This document shows positions 29,242 through 39,862 of a DNA stretch of 64,000 bases, one piece after another. The DNA comes from CAVTOO01 sp963736355 (GTDB taxonomy: Bacteria > Pseudomonadota > Alphaproteobacteria > Rhizobiales > Xanthobacteraceae): positions 124,001 through 188,000 of the forward strand of contig CAVTOO010000007.1 of assembly GCA_963736355.1 (NCBI GenBank), read 5' to 3'. The position numbers and the translations under genes are program-made. The notes beneath the pieces were generated by a model. The model was not told where the DNA came from. It ran no database searches and saw nothing but the letters and a program-made list of their open reading frames with translations. Position 1 is the stretch's first letter. Each line of letters opens with the position of its first letter.

Positions 29242-29392
29242 AAAATAATGAACTATATCAATATCTTAAAAGGACCCTCGGGAAAAGAGCGAAGACCGCC
29301 CACCCCAACCCCATGTTGCACGCATCACCGCCTCCCCCTATGGTCGGACCGGGGATGCGGCAAGCTGCCGCGTGATTAGGATGGACTGCTTC

Positions 29393-29959
29393 ATGCGCCG
29401 CGCATTCACTGTCGCCGCCGCCGCCTTGACGCTGGCCGGCTGCGGATCGATGTCATTTCCGTCGCTCGATTCGTTGTCGCCCGCGCCGCCGCAGATGACC
29501 CTGCAGCTCGAATCTTTACCCTCCGGCGCCGAAGCCAAGACCTCGCTCGGCCCGGCCTGCCGCACGCCCTGCGCCGTCTCGGTGCCGCGGACCGCCAATT
29601 TCACCGTGACCTACACGCTCGACCGCTTCCAGCCGCAGACGGTTCCGGTGCAGCTGGTCGAGCCGCAGTTCAACACACAGGACTACGGAACGGAAAACGT
29701 CACGGCGCCCGAGGCGCGGTTCGAGCCGAGCCCGGTCTATGCCGAATTGCAGCCCGCCGCGCCGCCGCCGCGCAAGAAAAGCTCCCCGAAGGCCGCCCCC
29801 AAGCGAGCCCCGGCCCCGACGGCAGCCGCGCCTGCCCAGCAGCAATCCGCACCGGCTCCGGCTGCCCAACAAAGCCCGGTCCAGTCGCGCTTCCCGCCCC
29901 CGGCCCAATCCGGCTTTCCACCCCCCGCCCAATCCAGCTTTCCGCCTCCCGCGCGATAG
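29393..29959 (+). CDS. lipoprotein with PEGA-like domain and proline-rich repeat tail
   Basis: A 188-residue protein with a lipoprotein signal: a hydrophobic stretch followed by LAGCGS, so Cys is likely lipidated. The middle (LESLPSGAEAKTSLGPACRTPCAV and the following PRTANFTVTYTLDRFQPQTVP) resembles a PEGA domain, with two cysteines. The C-terminal third is Pro/Ala/Gln-rich and ends in three near-identical units of FPPPAQS. I chose the ATG of MRRAFTV, which starts the signal. It precedes moaA; function unknown. Confidence 0.75.
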   Translation: MRRAFTVAAAALTLAGCGSMSFPSLDSLSPAPPQMTLQLESLPSGAEAKTSLGPACRTPCAVSVPRTANFTVTYTLDRFQPQTVPVQLVEPQFNTQDYGTENVTAPEARFEPSPVYAELQPAAPPPRKKSSPKAAPKRAPAPTAAAPAQQQSAPAPAAQQSPVQSRFPPPAQSGFPPPAQSSFPPPAR

Positions 29960-30132
29960 CTCGAAAACGCGCTAATAGCGTTGCGGCGTCGCCTCCCGCG
30001 TCCATAGATTTGATCTGTGACAACGCAGCCTCGGCAGCCTCGGTTATTGCCTTGTCCGCGACCGCCAACCGGACGCCCGTTTTGAACAAGATCGTCGTGC
30101 CATCGACCGCACCGACAGCGACACGCGCCCCC

Positions 30133-31122
30133 ATGCGGGACACGTTCGGTCGCGACATCTCCTATCTGCGCGTCTCGGTGACCGACCGCTGCGACTTCCG
30201 CTGCCTCTATTGCATGTCGGAAGACATGACCTTCCTGCCCAAGAAGGATGTCCTGTCGCTCGAAGAGCTTGACCGTCTGTGCTCGGCCTTCATCGCCAAG
30301 GGCGTGCGCAAACTACGCCTGACCGGCGGCGAACCGCTCGTGCGCCGCAACGTCATGGAACTGATCCGCTCGCTGTCGCGCCATCTCACCACCGGCGCGC
30401 TCGACGAACTGACGCTGACCACCAACGGCTCGCAACTCGCCCGCTTCGCCGACGAGCTTTATGCGACCGGCATCCGCCGCATCAACGTCTCGCTCGACAC
30501 GCTGGATGCCACACTGTTCCGCGACATCACGCGCTGGGGCGATCTCGACAAGGTGCTGGACGGCATCGAGGCGGCGCGGCGCGCCGGGCTTCACGTCAAG
30601 ATCAACACCGTCGCGCTCAAGGGCGCGAACGAAGACGAAATTCCCGATCTGGTGCGCTGGGCGCATAGCCTTGGCATGGAGCTGACGCTGATCGAAGTGA
30701 TGCCGCTCGGCGATGTCGGCGTCGGCCGCGCCGATCAATACGTCCCGCTCTCGCTCGTGCGCACCCGCCTGGCGACGCAGTTCACCATGAGCGACCTTCC
30801 GGACTTCACCGGCGGCCCGGCACGCTATGTGCACGTCGCGGAAACCGGCGGCCGTCTCGGGTTCATTACCCCGATGACGCATAATTTCTGCGAGAGCTGC
30901 AATCGCGTGCGCATCACCTGCACCGGCACGCTGCACACCTGCCTCGGTCAGAACGACGCCACCGACCTGCGCGCACCGCTGCGTGCCTCCGATGACAACG
31001 CGCTGCTCGATGCCGCAATCGACAGCGGCATCGGGACGAAGCCGAAGGGGCACGACTTCATCATCGACCGCCGCCACAGCGGCCCGGCCGTGAGCCGCCA
31101 TATGAGCGTGACCGGCGGCTGA
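30133..31122 (+). CDS. moaA: GTP 3',8-cyclase MoaA (molybdenum cofactor synthesis)
   Basis: A 329-residue radical SAM enzyme that rearranges GTP in the first step of molybdopterin synthesis. The SAM cluster cysteines are Cys20, Cys24 and Cys27 (DRCDFRCLYCMSE); the second cluster is in FCESCNRVRITCTGTLHTC; the essential C-terminal Gly-Gly is VTGG. I used the ATG at 30133 (MRDTFGRDISYLRV); an in-frame TTG at 30082 would add 17 residues and is a reasonable alternative because homologues often carry a short leader. No clear ribosome site decides between them. Confidence 0.92.
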   Translation: MRDTFGRDISYLRVSVTDRCDFRCLYCMSEDMTFLPKKDVLSLEELDRLCSAFIAKGVRKLRLTGGEPLVRRNVMELIRSLSRHLTTGALDELTLTTNGSQLARFADELYATGIRRINVSLDTLDATLFRDITRWGDLDKVLDGIEAARRAGLHVKINTVALKGANEDEIPDLVRWAHSLGMELTLIEVMPLGDVGVGRADQYVPLSLVRTRLATQFTMSDLPDFTGGPARYVHVAETGGRLGFITPMTHNFCESCNRVRITCTGTLHTCLGQNDATDLRAPLRASDDNALLDAAIDSGIGTKPKGHDFIIDRRHSGPAVSRHMSVTGG

Positions 31123-31305
31123 CGACCTGCCTCCGCATTCGGCAATGCCTCTCGCGTGTGCAATGCACCGGCCGTCAAGAGACTTGTTTTAGTCCAAACT
31201 ACCGATTGACCTCCCCCGACCGCGCTGGAATGCTGCCGGTGTTCGCACTCAATGCGGGCCACAGGGACACAAGCCGGACCAACCGGCGGTTTCGGAGGGG
31301 AAACA

Positions 31306-31925
31306 TTGGATCAGTTTTTGCCGATCAGTCGTGGCATCGATGCCATGAACTCCTGGCTTGGACGCTGGCTGTCGTGGCTGATCGTCGCCGCCGTTCTCGT
31401 CTCATCCATCAACGCGATCGTGCGCAAGGTGTTCGACATGTCGTCGAATTCCTACCTCGAACTGCAATGGGTGCTTGTTCAGCATCGTGTTCCTGTGCTG
31501 CTCGCCATGGACGCTGCTGTCGAACGAACACATCCGCATCGACATCATCAACAATCGATTCTAAGCTGAAGACCAGAAGCTGGATCGACCTGCTCGGGCA
31601 CATCTTCTTCCTGATGCCCTTCGCGCTGATCATGCTATACTACGGCGTTCCGTTCTTCGTGCGCTCGCTGCGCCTTAACGAACAATCCTTCAGCGCCGGC
31701 GGCCTGCCGCAGTGGCCGGCGAAGTCGCTGATCATGATCGGCTTCGCGCTTCTGGTGCTGCAGGGCATTTCGGAGATCATCAAGCGCATCGCGATCATGC
31801 AGGGCCACCTGCCCGATCCGAACGCAGTCGTCGGTCCGACCGCCGCCGAACTCGAAGCCGAACGTCTTCTGAGCGCGATCGCTCCCATCGCCATCCATTC
31901 CGGCAACCCGCCGGGCAAAGCCTGA
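31306..31925 (+). CDS. dctQ: TRAP transporter small permease DctQ (two frame breaks)
   Basis: The small membrane subunit of a tripartite ATP-independent periplasmic transporter. It begins at TTG 31306 with GGAGGGG five bases upstream (LDQFLPISRGIDAMNSWLG). Extra bases near 31477 and 31564 break the frame; the segment between them reads FSIVFLCCSPWTLLSNEHIR, the conserved core. The corrected protein is 205 residues with four helices. It is 27 bp upstream of dctM. Together with dctP at 36.7 kb it should import a 2-oxoacid or other carboxylate using an ion gradient. Confidence 0.85.
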
Positions 31926-31952
31926 CCACATGCCCGGACTGGAGAGCCTTTC

Positions 31953-33808
31953 ATGATCGCGATGCTGATCCACTACATGGCGCCGATCATGTTCGCGTCG
32001 CTGGTGGTGTTCCTGCTGCTCGGATACCCGGTCGCCTTCTCGCTCGCCGCCAACGGACTGTTCTTCGCCTTCATCGGCATCGAGCTCGGGCTGTTCCAGC
32101 CGGACTTCATGCAGGCGCTGCCGGAGCGCGTCTACGGCGTGATGAACAACGACACGCTGCTGGCGATCCCGTTCTTCACCTTCATGGGGCTGATCCTCGA
32201 ACGCTCGGGCATGGCCGAGGACCTGCTTGAGACCATCGGGCAATTGTTCGGCACGGTGCGCGGCGGTCTCGCCTATGCGGTGATCTTCGTCGGCGCGCTG
32301 CTGGCGGCGACGACCGGCGTCGTCGCCGCCTCCGTCATCTCGATGGGCCTGATCTCGCTGCCGATCATGCTGCGCTACGGCTACGACCGCTCGGTCGCCT
32401 CCGGCGTCATCGCCGCGTCCGGCACGCTGGCGCAGATCATCCCGCCCTCGCTGGTGCTGATCGTGATGGCCGACCAGCTCGGCCGCTCGGTCGGCGACAT
32501 GTACGAAGGCGCCTTCATTCCCGGCCTCGTGCTGTCGACCCTGTATGCGGGCTATGTCTTCCTCGTCACGATGATCTCGCCGGACAAGGCGCCGGGCCTG
32601 CCGCTCGAGGCGCAGACGCTGCGCGAACCGGAAACGCTGCGCCATCCCCTGATCCTGCCGCTCGCGCTCGCCTCGGCCGCGCTTGCGACCTACGCGCTGG
32701 TGTGGCGCTGGCACGCCTTCGACTGGTCGCAGCCCGCCTTCGGCCTGGTGGGCGCAGGCGAGATCGTGATGCGGATTTTCTGGACGGCGGTGATCTTCGG
32801 GATCGTCTGGAAGGCGCTGATGGGCACCATCCGCACCATGACGATCTCGCTCTATCTCACAGTCATTCTTGCCGCCACGATCGCGCTCGTGATCATGAGC
32901 CGGACCAAGACGCAAGCGCCGGCGCGGATTATGTCGTGCTCATCGATGTCGATCGGCGTTGCGGTGGCGTTCGTCATCGCCGTCATCAACAAGGTGCTGC
33001 GGCTCAAGCTGCTGTCGAAGACTCGGCCGAGCAGGTCGTGTTCGTGATGGTGCCGCCGCTCGGGCTGATCTTCCTGGTGCTCGGCACGATCTTCATCGGC
33101 GTCGCGACCCCGACCGAGGGCGGCGCGATGGGCGCGGCCGGCGCGCTGATCCTCGCGGCCATGAAGGGCCGGCTCACTTTCAACCTCACGCGGCAGGCCG
33201 CCGAAGCCACCGCCAAGCTCTCCGCCTTCGTCGTCTTCATCCTGATCGGCGCGCGCGTGTTCTCGCTGACCTTCTACGGCGTCAGCGGCCATGTCTGGGT
33301 CGAGGAGCTTCTGGTGGCGCTGCCGGGCGGCCAGACCGGCTTCCTGATCTTCGTCAACGTCCTCGTCTTCGTCCTGGCGTTCTTCCTCGACTTCTTCGAA
33401 CTGGCCTTCATCATCGTGCCCCTGCTCGGCCCGGCGGCGGAGAAGCTCGGCATCGACCTGATCTGGTTCGGCGTCATTCTCGCGCGTGAACATGCAGACG
33501 TCATTCATGCATCCGCCGTTCGGCTTCGCGCTGTTCTATCTGCGATCGGTGGCGCCGAAGGAATTGTATCTCGACAGGGTGACGGGCAAACGCATGGCGC
33601 CCGTCACCACCGGACAGATCTACTGGGGCGCCGTGCCGTTCGTGGTGATCCAGGTGCATCATGGTCGCGCTTGTCATCGCCTTCCCGAGCATGGTGATGC
33701 ACTACAAGGGCATCGGCACCGGCGTCGATCCGAACACGATCAAGATCGAGATTCCACAGATTCGACTCGTTGCCGCCGCTCGATCTGGGACCGCCGGTGA
33801 TCAGGTGA
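31953..33808 (+). CDS. dctM: TRAP transporter large permease DctM (four frame breaks)
   Basis: The large, roughly 12-helix permease subunit. The first 350 residues are continuous and include SLAANGLFFAFIG, ATTGVVAASVISMGLISLP and AASGTLAQIIPPSLVLIVM. Breaks near 33015 (one base missing) and 33480, 33655 and 33760 (one extra each) scatter the rest, which is still well conserved: GTIFIGVATPTEGGAMGA, then GVNMQTSFMHPPFGFALFYLR, then ALVIAFPSMVMHY. Corrected length is about 617 residues. If the last break is not an error the stop would be at 33828. A possible compensated pair of shifts near 32920-32945 may also hide sequence. Confidence 0.83.
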
Positions 33809-33828
33809 CGACGAGCGAAGTCATGTAA

Positions 33829-34179
33829 GACCTGCATCGAACTCGTCATGGCCGGGCTCGTCCCGGCCATCTCGATTATAGAGGCACTGCCTTCCTAAGC
33901 GAGATCACCGGGTCACGGCGCGCTCAATTCGGCTATAGCCGACTTGAGCGTTTATTGTGCCGATCTCGGATAAATCCGAGATCGGGTGCGCCGCCGGTGA
34001 TGACAAAATAATTGTGCCATCCGCCAAACCGTTCTCAGCTGATGGCGTGCGCGGCTGATCCAGGCCCCGGCGCCGGCCTGGTGATGACAGAAAATTGGAA
34101 AGCAAGAAAACGCCCCCACCCCCGACCCTCCCCGACCATTCGCTGCGCGAATCGAGGGAGGGGAGAAGTCAGGCCGCGC
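33829..34179. repeat. gene-free stretch of clustered palindromes between dctM and an HIBADH-like gene
   Basis: No gene is seen in these 351 bp. Four separate inverted repeats are stacked here: 33848-33870 (ATGGCCGGG arms), 33921-33950 (CGCTCAA arms around a palindromic core), 33961-33984 (perfect 10-base arms CGATCTCGGA, 4-base loop) and 34125-34165 (CCCTCCCC-type arms). The region looks like a BIME-type REP cluster. It may also stop transcription from the two convergent genes, although none has a clear T-run. Confidence 0.7.
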
Positions 34180-35049
34180 CTACTTCTCCAGACGCGCGAT
34201 CAGGCTCGACGTATCCCAGCGCGTGCCGCCCATCTTCTGCACTTCGGCGTAGAAATTATCGACCAGCGCGGTCACCGGCAGGCTGGCGCCGTTGCGCTTG
34301 GCCTCATTGAGACAGATCGCCAGATCCTTGCGCATCCACTCCACCGCGAAGCCGTAGTCGAACTTGCCGGCGTTCATCGTCTTGTAGCGGTTCTCCATCT
34401 GCCAGGACTGCGCCGCGCCCTTGGAGATCGTCTCGATGACGGCCTCGACATCGAGACCCGCCTTCTTGGCGAAGTGAATGCCTTCCGACAACGCCTCGAC
34501 GAGACCGGCGATGCAGATCTGGTTGACCATCTTGGTGAGCTGGCCGGAGCCGGCGCCGCCCAGCAGACGGCACATCCGCGCATAGGCGGCGATCACCGGC
34601 TCGACGCGCTTGAACGCAGCTTCGTCGCCGCCGCACATCACGGTGAGCACGCCGTTCTCCGCGCCCGCCTGCCCGCCCGACACCGGCGCATCGACGAAGC
34701 CGAAGCCGCGCTTGTTCGCTGCCGCATTCAATTCGCGCGCGACTTCGGCCGACGCCGTGGTGTGATCGACGAAGATCGCGCCCTTGCCCATGCCGGCGAA
34801 GGCGCCGTCGGCGCCGATGGTGACGCTGCGCAGATCGTCGTCATTGCCGACGCAGGCCATGACGAAATCCTGCCCCTGCGCCGCCTCGCGCGGCGTGGGC
34901 ACCGCCTTGCCGCCGAACTTCGCGACCCAGGCCTGCGCCTTGGCGGCGCTGCGGTTGTAGACCGTGACCTCGTGGCCGCCCTTGGTGGCGAGATGACCGG
35001 CCATGGGGAAACCCATGACGCCCAGACCGATGAAGGCGACCTTTGCCAT
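34180..35049 (-). CDS. NAD(P)-dependent oxidoreductase, 3-hydroxyisobutyrate dehydrogenase family
   Basis: A 289-residue beta-hydroxyacid dehydrogenase. The dinucleotide site is VAFIGLGVMGFPMAGHLA, the substrate loop is FVDAPVSGGQAGAENG, and the catalytic lysine lies in GSGQLTKMVNQI. I chose the ATG of MAKVAFIG; an upstream extension overlaps the neighbour's leader. Substrates of the family include 3-hydroxyisobutyrate, tartronate semialdehyde and related short hydroxyacids. It lies inside the TRAP locus but on the opposite strand; a metabolic link to the carried acid is possible but unproven. Confidence 0.88.
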   Translation of the reverse strand: MAKVAFIGLGVMGFPMAGHLATKGGHEVTVYNRSAAKAQAWVAKFGGKAVPTPREAAQGQDFVMACVGNDDDLRSVTIGADGAFAGMGKGAIFVDHTTASAEVARELNAAANKRGFGFVDAPVSGGQAGAENGVLTVMCGGDEAAFKRVEPVIAAYARMCRLLGGAGSGQLTKMVNQICIAGLVEALSEGIHFAKKAGLDVEAVIETISKGAAQSWQMENRYKTMNAGKFDYGFAVEWMRKDLAICLNEAKRNGASLPVTALVDNFYAEVQKMGGTRWDTSSLIARLEK

Positions 35050-35221
35050 GCGAATTAGTCCTTGTTTGATTTGAAAATCGAAGCGCGGAACGGCTCGCGC
35101 TACATTACCGGCCCCGCGGCCCGCGGACAACTGCACGGTTTGCGCCGCATTCCGGGGCGAATTCGCCGTTGACCTCGCGCACAGCCAACGTATGACTGCG
35201 CCCCATGAGGGAGTATCCTGC

Positions 35222-36340
35222 GTGGCTGTGAACGAAGATCAGGTCCTTGACGCGCTGGCCAAAGTCGCGGCCCCGGACGGAACACCGCTGACGCGCGCGG
35301 GCGTGCTGTCGCCGATCGTCGCCAATGACGGCAAGGTGTTCTTCTCCATCAATGTCGATGCCGCCGAGGCCAAAGCCTGGGAGAGCGTGCGCGCGCAGGC
35401 CGAGGCCGCCGTGAAGGCGCTGCCCGGCGTCACGCTGGCGATGATCGCGCTCACCGCCGAGCGCAAGGGCGGCAACCCCACACCCGCCGGTGCTGTTCCC
35501 GCCGGCACGCCACCGCGCCCCAAGGGCCATGCGCATCCGCACGGCTCGCCGATGGCGAAACAGGCGCGCATCCCCGGCGTCGATGCCGTGGTCGCGGTCG
35601 CCTCCGGCAAGGGCGGCGTCGGCAAATCGACCACCGCGCTCAACCTCGCGCTGGGACTTCACGCGCTCGGCCTCAAGGTCGGCATTCTCGATGCGGATAT
35701 CTACGGCCCTTCCGTTCCCAAGCTGACGGGCATCAACGAACGGCCGCAGACGCGCGACGGCAAGATCATGATCCCGATCGAGCGGTTCGGCCTGAAAATC
35801 ATGTCGATCGGATTCCTCGTCGACGAAGCCACGCCGATGATCTGGCGCGGACCGATGGTGATGTCGGCGATCACGCAGATGCTGCGCGAAGTCGATTGGG
35901 GCACGCTCGACGTGCTTGTCGTCGATATGCCGCCCGGGACCGGCGACGCGCAGCTGACGCTCGCACAGACCGTACCGGTCACGGGCGCTGTGATCGTGTC
36001 CACGCCGCAGGACCTGGCACTGATCGACGCGCGGCGCGGCGCGGCCATGTTCGAGCGCGTGAATATTCCCGTGCTCGGCGTGATCGAGAACATGAGCTAC
36101 TTCCTGTGCCCGCATTGCGGCACGCGCCACGAGATTTTCGGGCATGGCGGCGCGCGGCAGGAGGCAACAAAGCTCGGCCTCGCCTTCCTCGGCGAGGTGC
36201 CGCTGCACATGGACATCCGGCTCAGTTCGGATGCCGGCGCGCCGGTGACGGCCATGAAGCCAGATAGTGAGCATGCCAAAATTTACGCCACCATCGCCAA
36301 GCGAGTGGCGGAACAATTGGCGACCGTGAAGGCGCAGTAG
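35222..36340 (+). CDS. apbC: Mrp/NBP35-family iron-sulfur cluster carrier ATPase
   Basis: A 372-residue P-loop protein that carries or delivers [4Fe-4S] clusters. An N-terminal DUF59/MIP18-like domain (residues 1-85) and a Pro/His-rich linker precede the ATPase with VASGKGGVGKSTTALNLAL, DADIYGPSVP and VVDMPPGTGDAQLTLAQ; the cluster cysteines are CPHCG. I chose the GTG at 35222 because GGGAG lies 8 bases upstream; a GTG two codons later is possible. It stands alone, divergent from the dehydrogenase. Confidence 0.9.
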   Translation: MAVNEDQVLDALAKVAAPDGTPLTRAGVLSPIVANDGKVFFSINVDAAEAKAWESVRAQAEAAVKALPGVTLAMIALTAERKGGNPTPAGAVPAGTPPRPKGHAHPHGSPMAKQARIPGVDAVVAVASGKGGVGKSTTALNLALGLHALGLKVGILDADIYGPSVPKLTGINERPQTRDGKIMIPIERFGLKIMSIGFLVDEATPMIWRGPMVMSAITQMLREVDWGTLDVLVVDMPPGTGDAQLTLAQTVPVTGAVIVSTPQDLALIDARRGAAMFERVNIPVLGVIENMSYFLCPHCGTRHEIFGHGGARQEATKLGLAFLGEVPLHMDIRLSSDAGAPVTAMKPDSEHAKIYATIAKRVAEQLATVKAQ

Positions 36341-36686
36341 CCTAAGGTGCCGTCATTGCCGTGCTCGACACGGCAATCCAGCTTATTCGCACTTCGGACA
36401 TTTGAATTAAGGTGGATCACCGGGTCGCGGCGCTCGCGCCGGCCCGGTGATGACGAAGGATAGGTCTGCTTCGTTACGGGCCCGGCTCTTTTTTGCTCTG
36501 CAACAAAGCCGAATGCGCCTGCCGGTATCCGGCAGCGGCGTTGCCGGCCCGCGGCCCTTAGTCCTTTTTGCTAGGACGCAAGGGCATGGATTTCGGGGCG
36601 TCCCTGTACCATGCTGGAACCCAGCCCCCGCACAGGGGGATCACAGATTCGGCCGCATAGCCGAACGGCCGATCAGGGAGAATCTC
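36341..36686. other. intergenic stretch between the Mrp ATPase and dctP, with one palindromic repeat
   Basis: No gene is seen in these 346 bp. An inverted repeat with arms ATCACCGGG and CCCGGTGAT lies at 36416-36451, a type scattered in related genomes as CCGGGT/ACCCGG elements. The remaining part is the likely promoter and leader of dctP: a GCCG-rich stretch, then AGGGAG six bases before the ATG at 36687. I see no recognisable operator. Confidence 0.6.
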
Positions 36687-37772
36687 ATGAAACGTCGTGA
36701 ATTCATCAAGACCGCTGGCCTTGGCGTCGCAGGAGCTGCGATTGCCGCGCCAGCGATCGCGCAGTCAATGCCGGAATTGAAATGGCGCCTGACTTCAAGT
36801 TTTCCGAAATCGCTCGACACGATTTACGGCGCAGCCGAAACATTCGCGAAGGCTGTGGCTGAAGCCACCGACAACAAATTCCAGATCCAGTGCTTCGCAG
36901 GCGGTGAAATCGTCCCAGCGCTGCAGGCCGCCGACGCCGTGACCAACGGCACCGTCGAGATGTGCCACACCGCGTCGTATTACTTCATCGGCAAGGATCC
37001 GACGTTTGCGTTCGGCACCGCCGTGCCCTTCGGCCTCAACAGCCGCCAGCAGGATGCCTGGCAGCACAATGGCGGCGGCATGGACCTGATGAACGAGTTC
37101 TACAAGAAGCATAACATCTTCGCGATTCCGAACGGCAACACCGGCACGCAGATGGGCGGCTGGTACCGCAAGGAGATCAAGGAGCCGGCTGACCTCAACG
37201 GCCTGAAGATGCGCATCGGCGGTTTCGCCGGTCAGGTGCTGTCGAAGCTCGGCGCGGTGCCGCAGCAGATTGCCGGCGGCGACATCTATCCGGCGCTGGA
37301 AAAGGGCACCATCGACGCCGCCGAGTGGGTCGGCCCCTATGACGACGAGAAGCTCGGCTTCCAGAAGGTCGCGCAGTACTACTACTATCCGGGTTGGTGG
37401 GAAGGTGGCGCGATGCTCCACAACTTCATCAACATCGACAAGTGGAACTCGCTGACACCGGCCTACAAGTCGATCGTCCGCGCCGCCTCCGCACTCGCGC
37501 ACACCGGCATGCAGTCGAAATACGACGCCGGCAACCCGGCGGCGCTGAAGCGGCTGGTGGCCGGCGGTGCGCAGCTGCGTCCGTTCTCGCAGTCGGTGCT
37601 CGAGGCGTGTCTGAAGGCCTCCAACGAGGTCTATGCCGAGACCTCGGCCAAGAACGCCGACTTCAAGAAGGTCCACGACAACATGATGGCCTTCCGCGGC
37701 GACCAGTATCTGTGGTGGCAGGTGGCCGAATATACCTTCGACACCTTCCAGATCCGCAGCCGCAGGTCTTAA
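36687..37772 (+). CDS. dctP: TRAP transporter substrate-binding protein (DctP/TakP-like)
   Basis: A 361-residue periplasmic binding protein with a twin-arginine signal (MKRREFIKTAGLGVAGAAIA, cut after AIAQ). The mature start LKWRLTSSFPKSLDTIYGAA and the C-terminal FRGDQYLWWQVAEYTFDTF resemble the TakP/2-oxoacid and mannitol/chloroaromatic subfamily. AGGGAG lies 6 bases before the ATG. It is separated from dctQM by two unrelated genes (about 3 kb), so the transporter is split. Its stop codon is followed immediately by a palindromic repeat and then by a terminator. Confidence 0.9.
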   Translation: MKRREFIKTAGLGVAGAAIAAPAIAQSMPELKWRLTSSFPKSLDTIYGAAETFAKAVAEATDNKFQIQCFAGGEIVPALQAADAVTNGTVEMCHTASYYFIGKDPTFAFGTAVPFGLNSRQQDAWQHNGGGMDLMNEFYKKHNIFAIPNGNTGTQMGGWYRKEIKEPADLNGLKMRIGGFAGQVLSKLGAVPQQIAGGDIYPALEKGTIDAAEWVGPYDDEKLGFQKVAQYYYYPGWWEGGAMLHNFINIDKWNSLTPAYKSIVRAASALAHTGMQSKYDAGNPAALKRLVAGGAQLRPFSQSVLEACLKASNEVYAETSAKNADFKKVHDNMMAFRGDQYLWWQVAEYTFDTFQIRSRRS

Positions 37773-37823
37773 AGCGCATGATCTTATCCGAAAACCGGTA
37801 CCCACTTTTCGGGATCATGCGCT
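37773..37823. repeat. palindromic repeat family A, directly after dctP stop
   Basis: Arms AGCGCATGATC and GATCATGCGCT flank a core with CCGAAAACCGGTACCCAC. It begins at the base following the TAA stop of dctP, so it forms part of the 3' transcript end. Confidence 0.85.
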
Positions 37824-37853
37824 AGAGCGCCTTACCCGCTGAAACATGAAAAC

Positions 37854-37880
37854 GCCCGCCTCACGGCGGGCGATTTTTTT
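37854..37880 (+). terminator. rho-independent terminator after dctP
   Basis: A stem GCCCGCC (37854-37860), a TCAC loop and GGCGGGC (37865-37871) is followed by GATTTTTTT. The stem and T-run fit an intrinsic terminator for dctP transcription. Confidence 0.8.
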
Positions 37881-38049
37881 GTTGGGCGCGGCGCGAGGTC
37901 GTGGGTAACTCCGGCTGCCGCGCTGCTGATCACGCAAAATAAATCAAATCTTAACGATCTTCGGGCGTCTTTTAAGCTCAGCCTTAATGATTTCTGGTTC
38001 AATAAGGTTACGAAACTGGAAGTGCGTTTGCGTGCAGGATCGTTCGTCC

Positions 38050-39650
<1,601 letters not shown>

Positions 39651-39654
<4 letters not shown>

Positions 39655-39861
39655 CCGACAATGGCCATCATCATCGCCATGCACCAAGGTCTGCGTGATC
39701 GACGCCGCGAGCGCGCTGTGTCGCGGATGCGGCCGCACCATCGACGAGATCGCGCAATGGGCCGGCACTGTCCGGACGCGACGCGCCGCACGATCATGAG
39801 CGGATTGAGCGCACGCATGGCGGCGGCCGGTCTGCCGCCTGCCCAACCAGAGACGCATTGA
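39651..39861 (+). CDS. DUF1289 domain protein (two frame breaks)
   Basis: A small zinc-ribbon-like protein hidden by two one-base losses. The ATG at 39651 overlaps the kinase stop (ATGA). Read through the breaks near 39675 and 39765 it gives about 70 residues: MTDNGHHH, then SPCTKVCVIDAASALCRGCG, then RTIDEIAQWAG and DATRRTIMSGLSARM. The four cysteines and the RT-DEI-W motif define DUF1289, whose members are widespread in Alphaproteobacteria and have no established function. The corrected length fits the family well. Confidence 0.72.
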
Positions 39862-39862
39862 A

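Noticed and set aside
27039..29375. A 778-codon open frame on the plus strand
   Set aside because: It runs antisense through gor, DUF2059 and rpiA and then through gph out of frame. Its composition is Arg/Ser/Ala-rich, with no domain; the overlapping genes are clear.
31635..32915. A 426-codon minus-strand frame under dctM
   Set aside because: His/Asp/Arg/Gln-rich antisense frame of a hydrophobic permease gene; no recognisable domain.
33829..34179. CRISPR array
   Set aside because: The palindromes differ from one another and lack regular spacers; they are REP-type elements.
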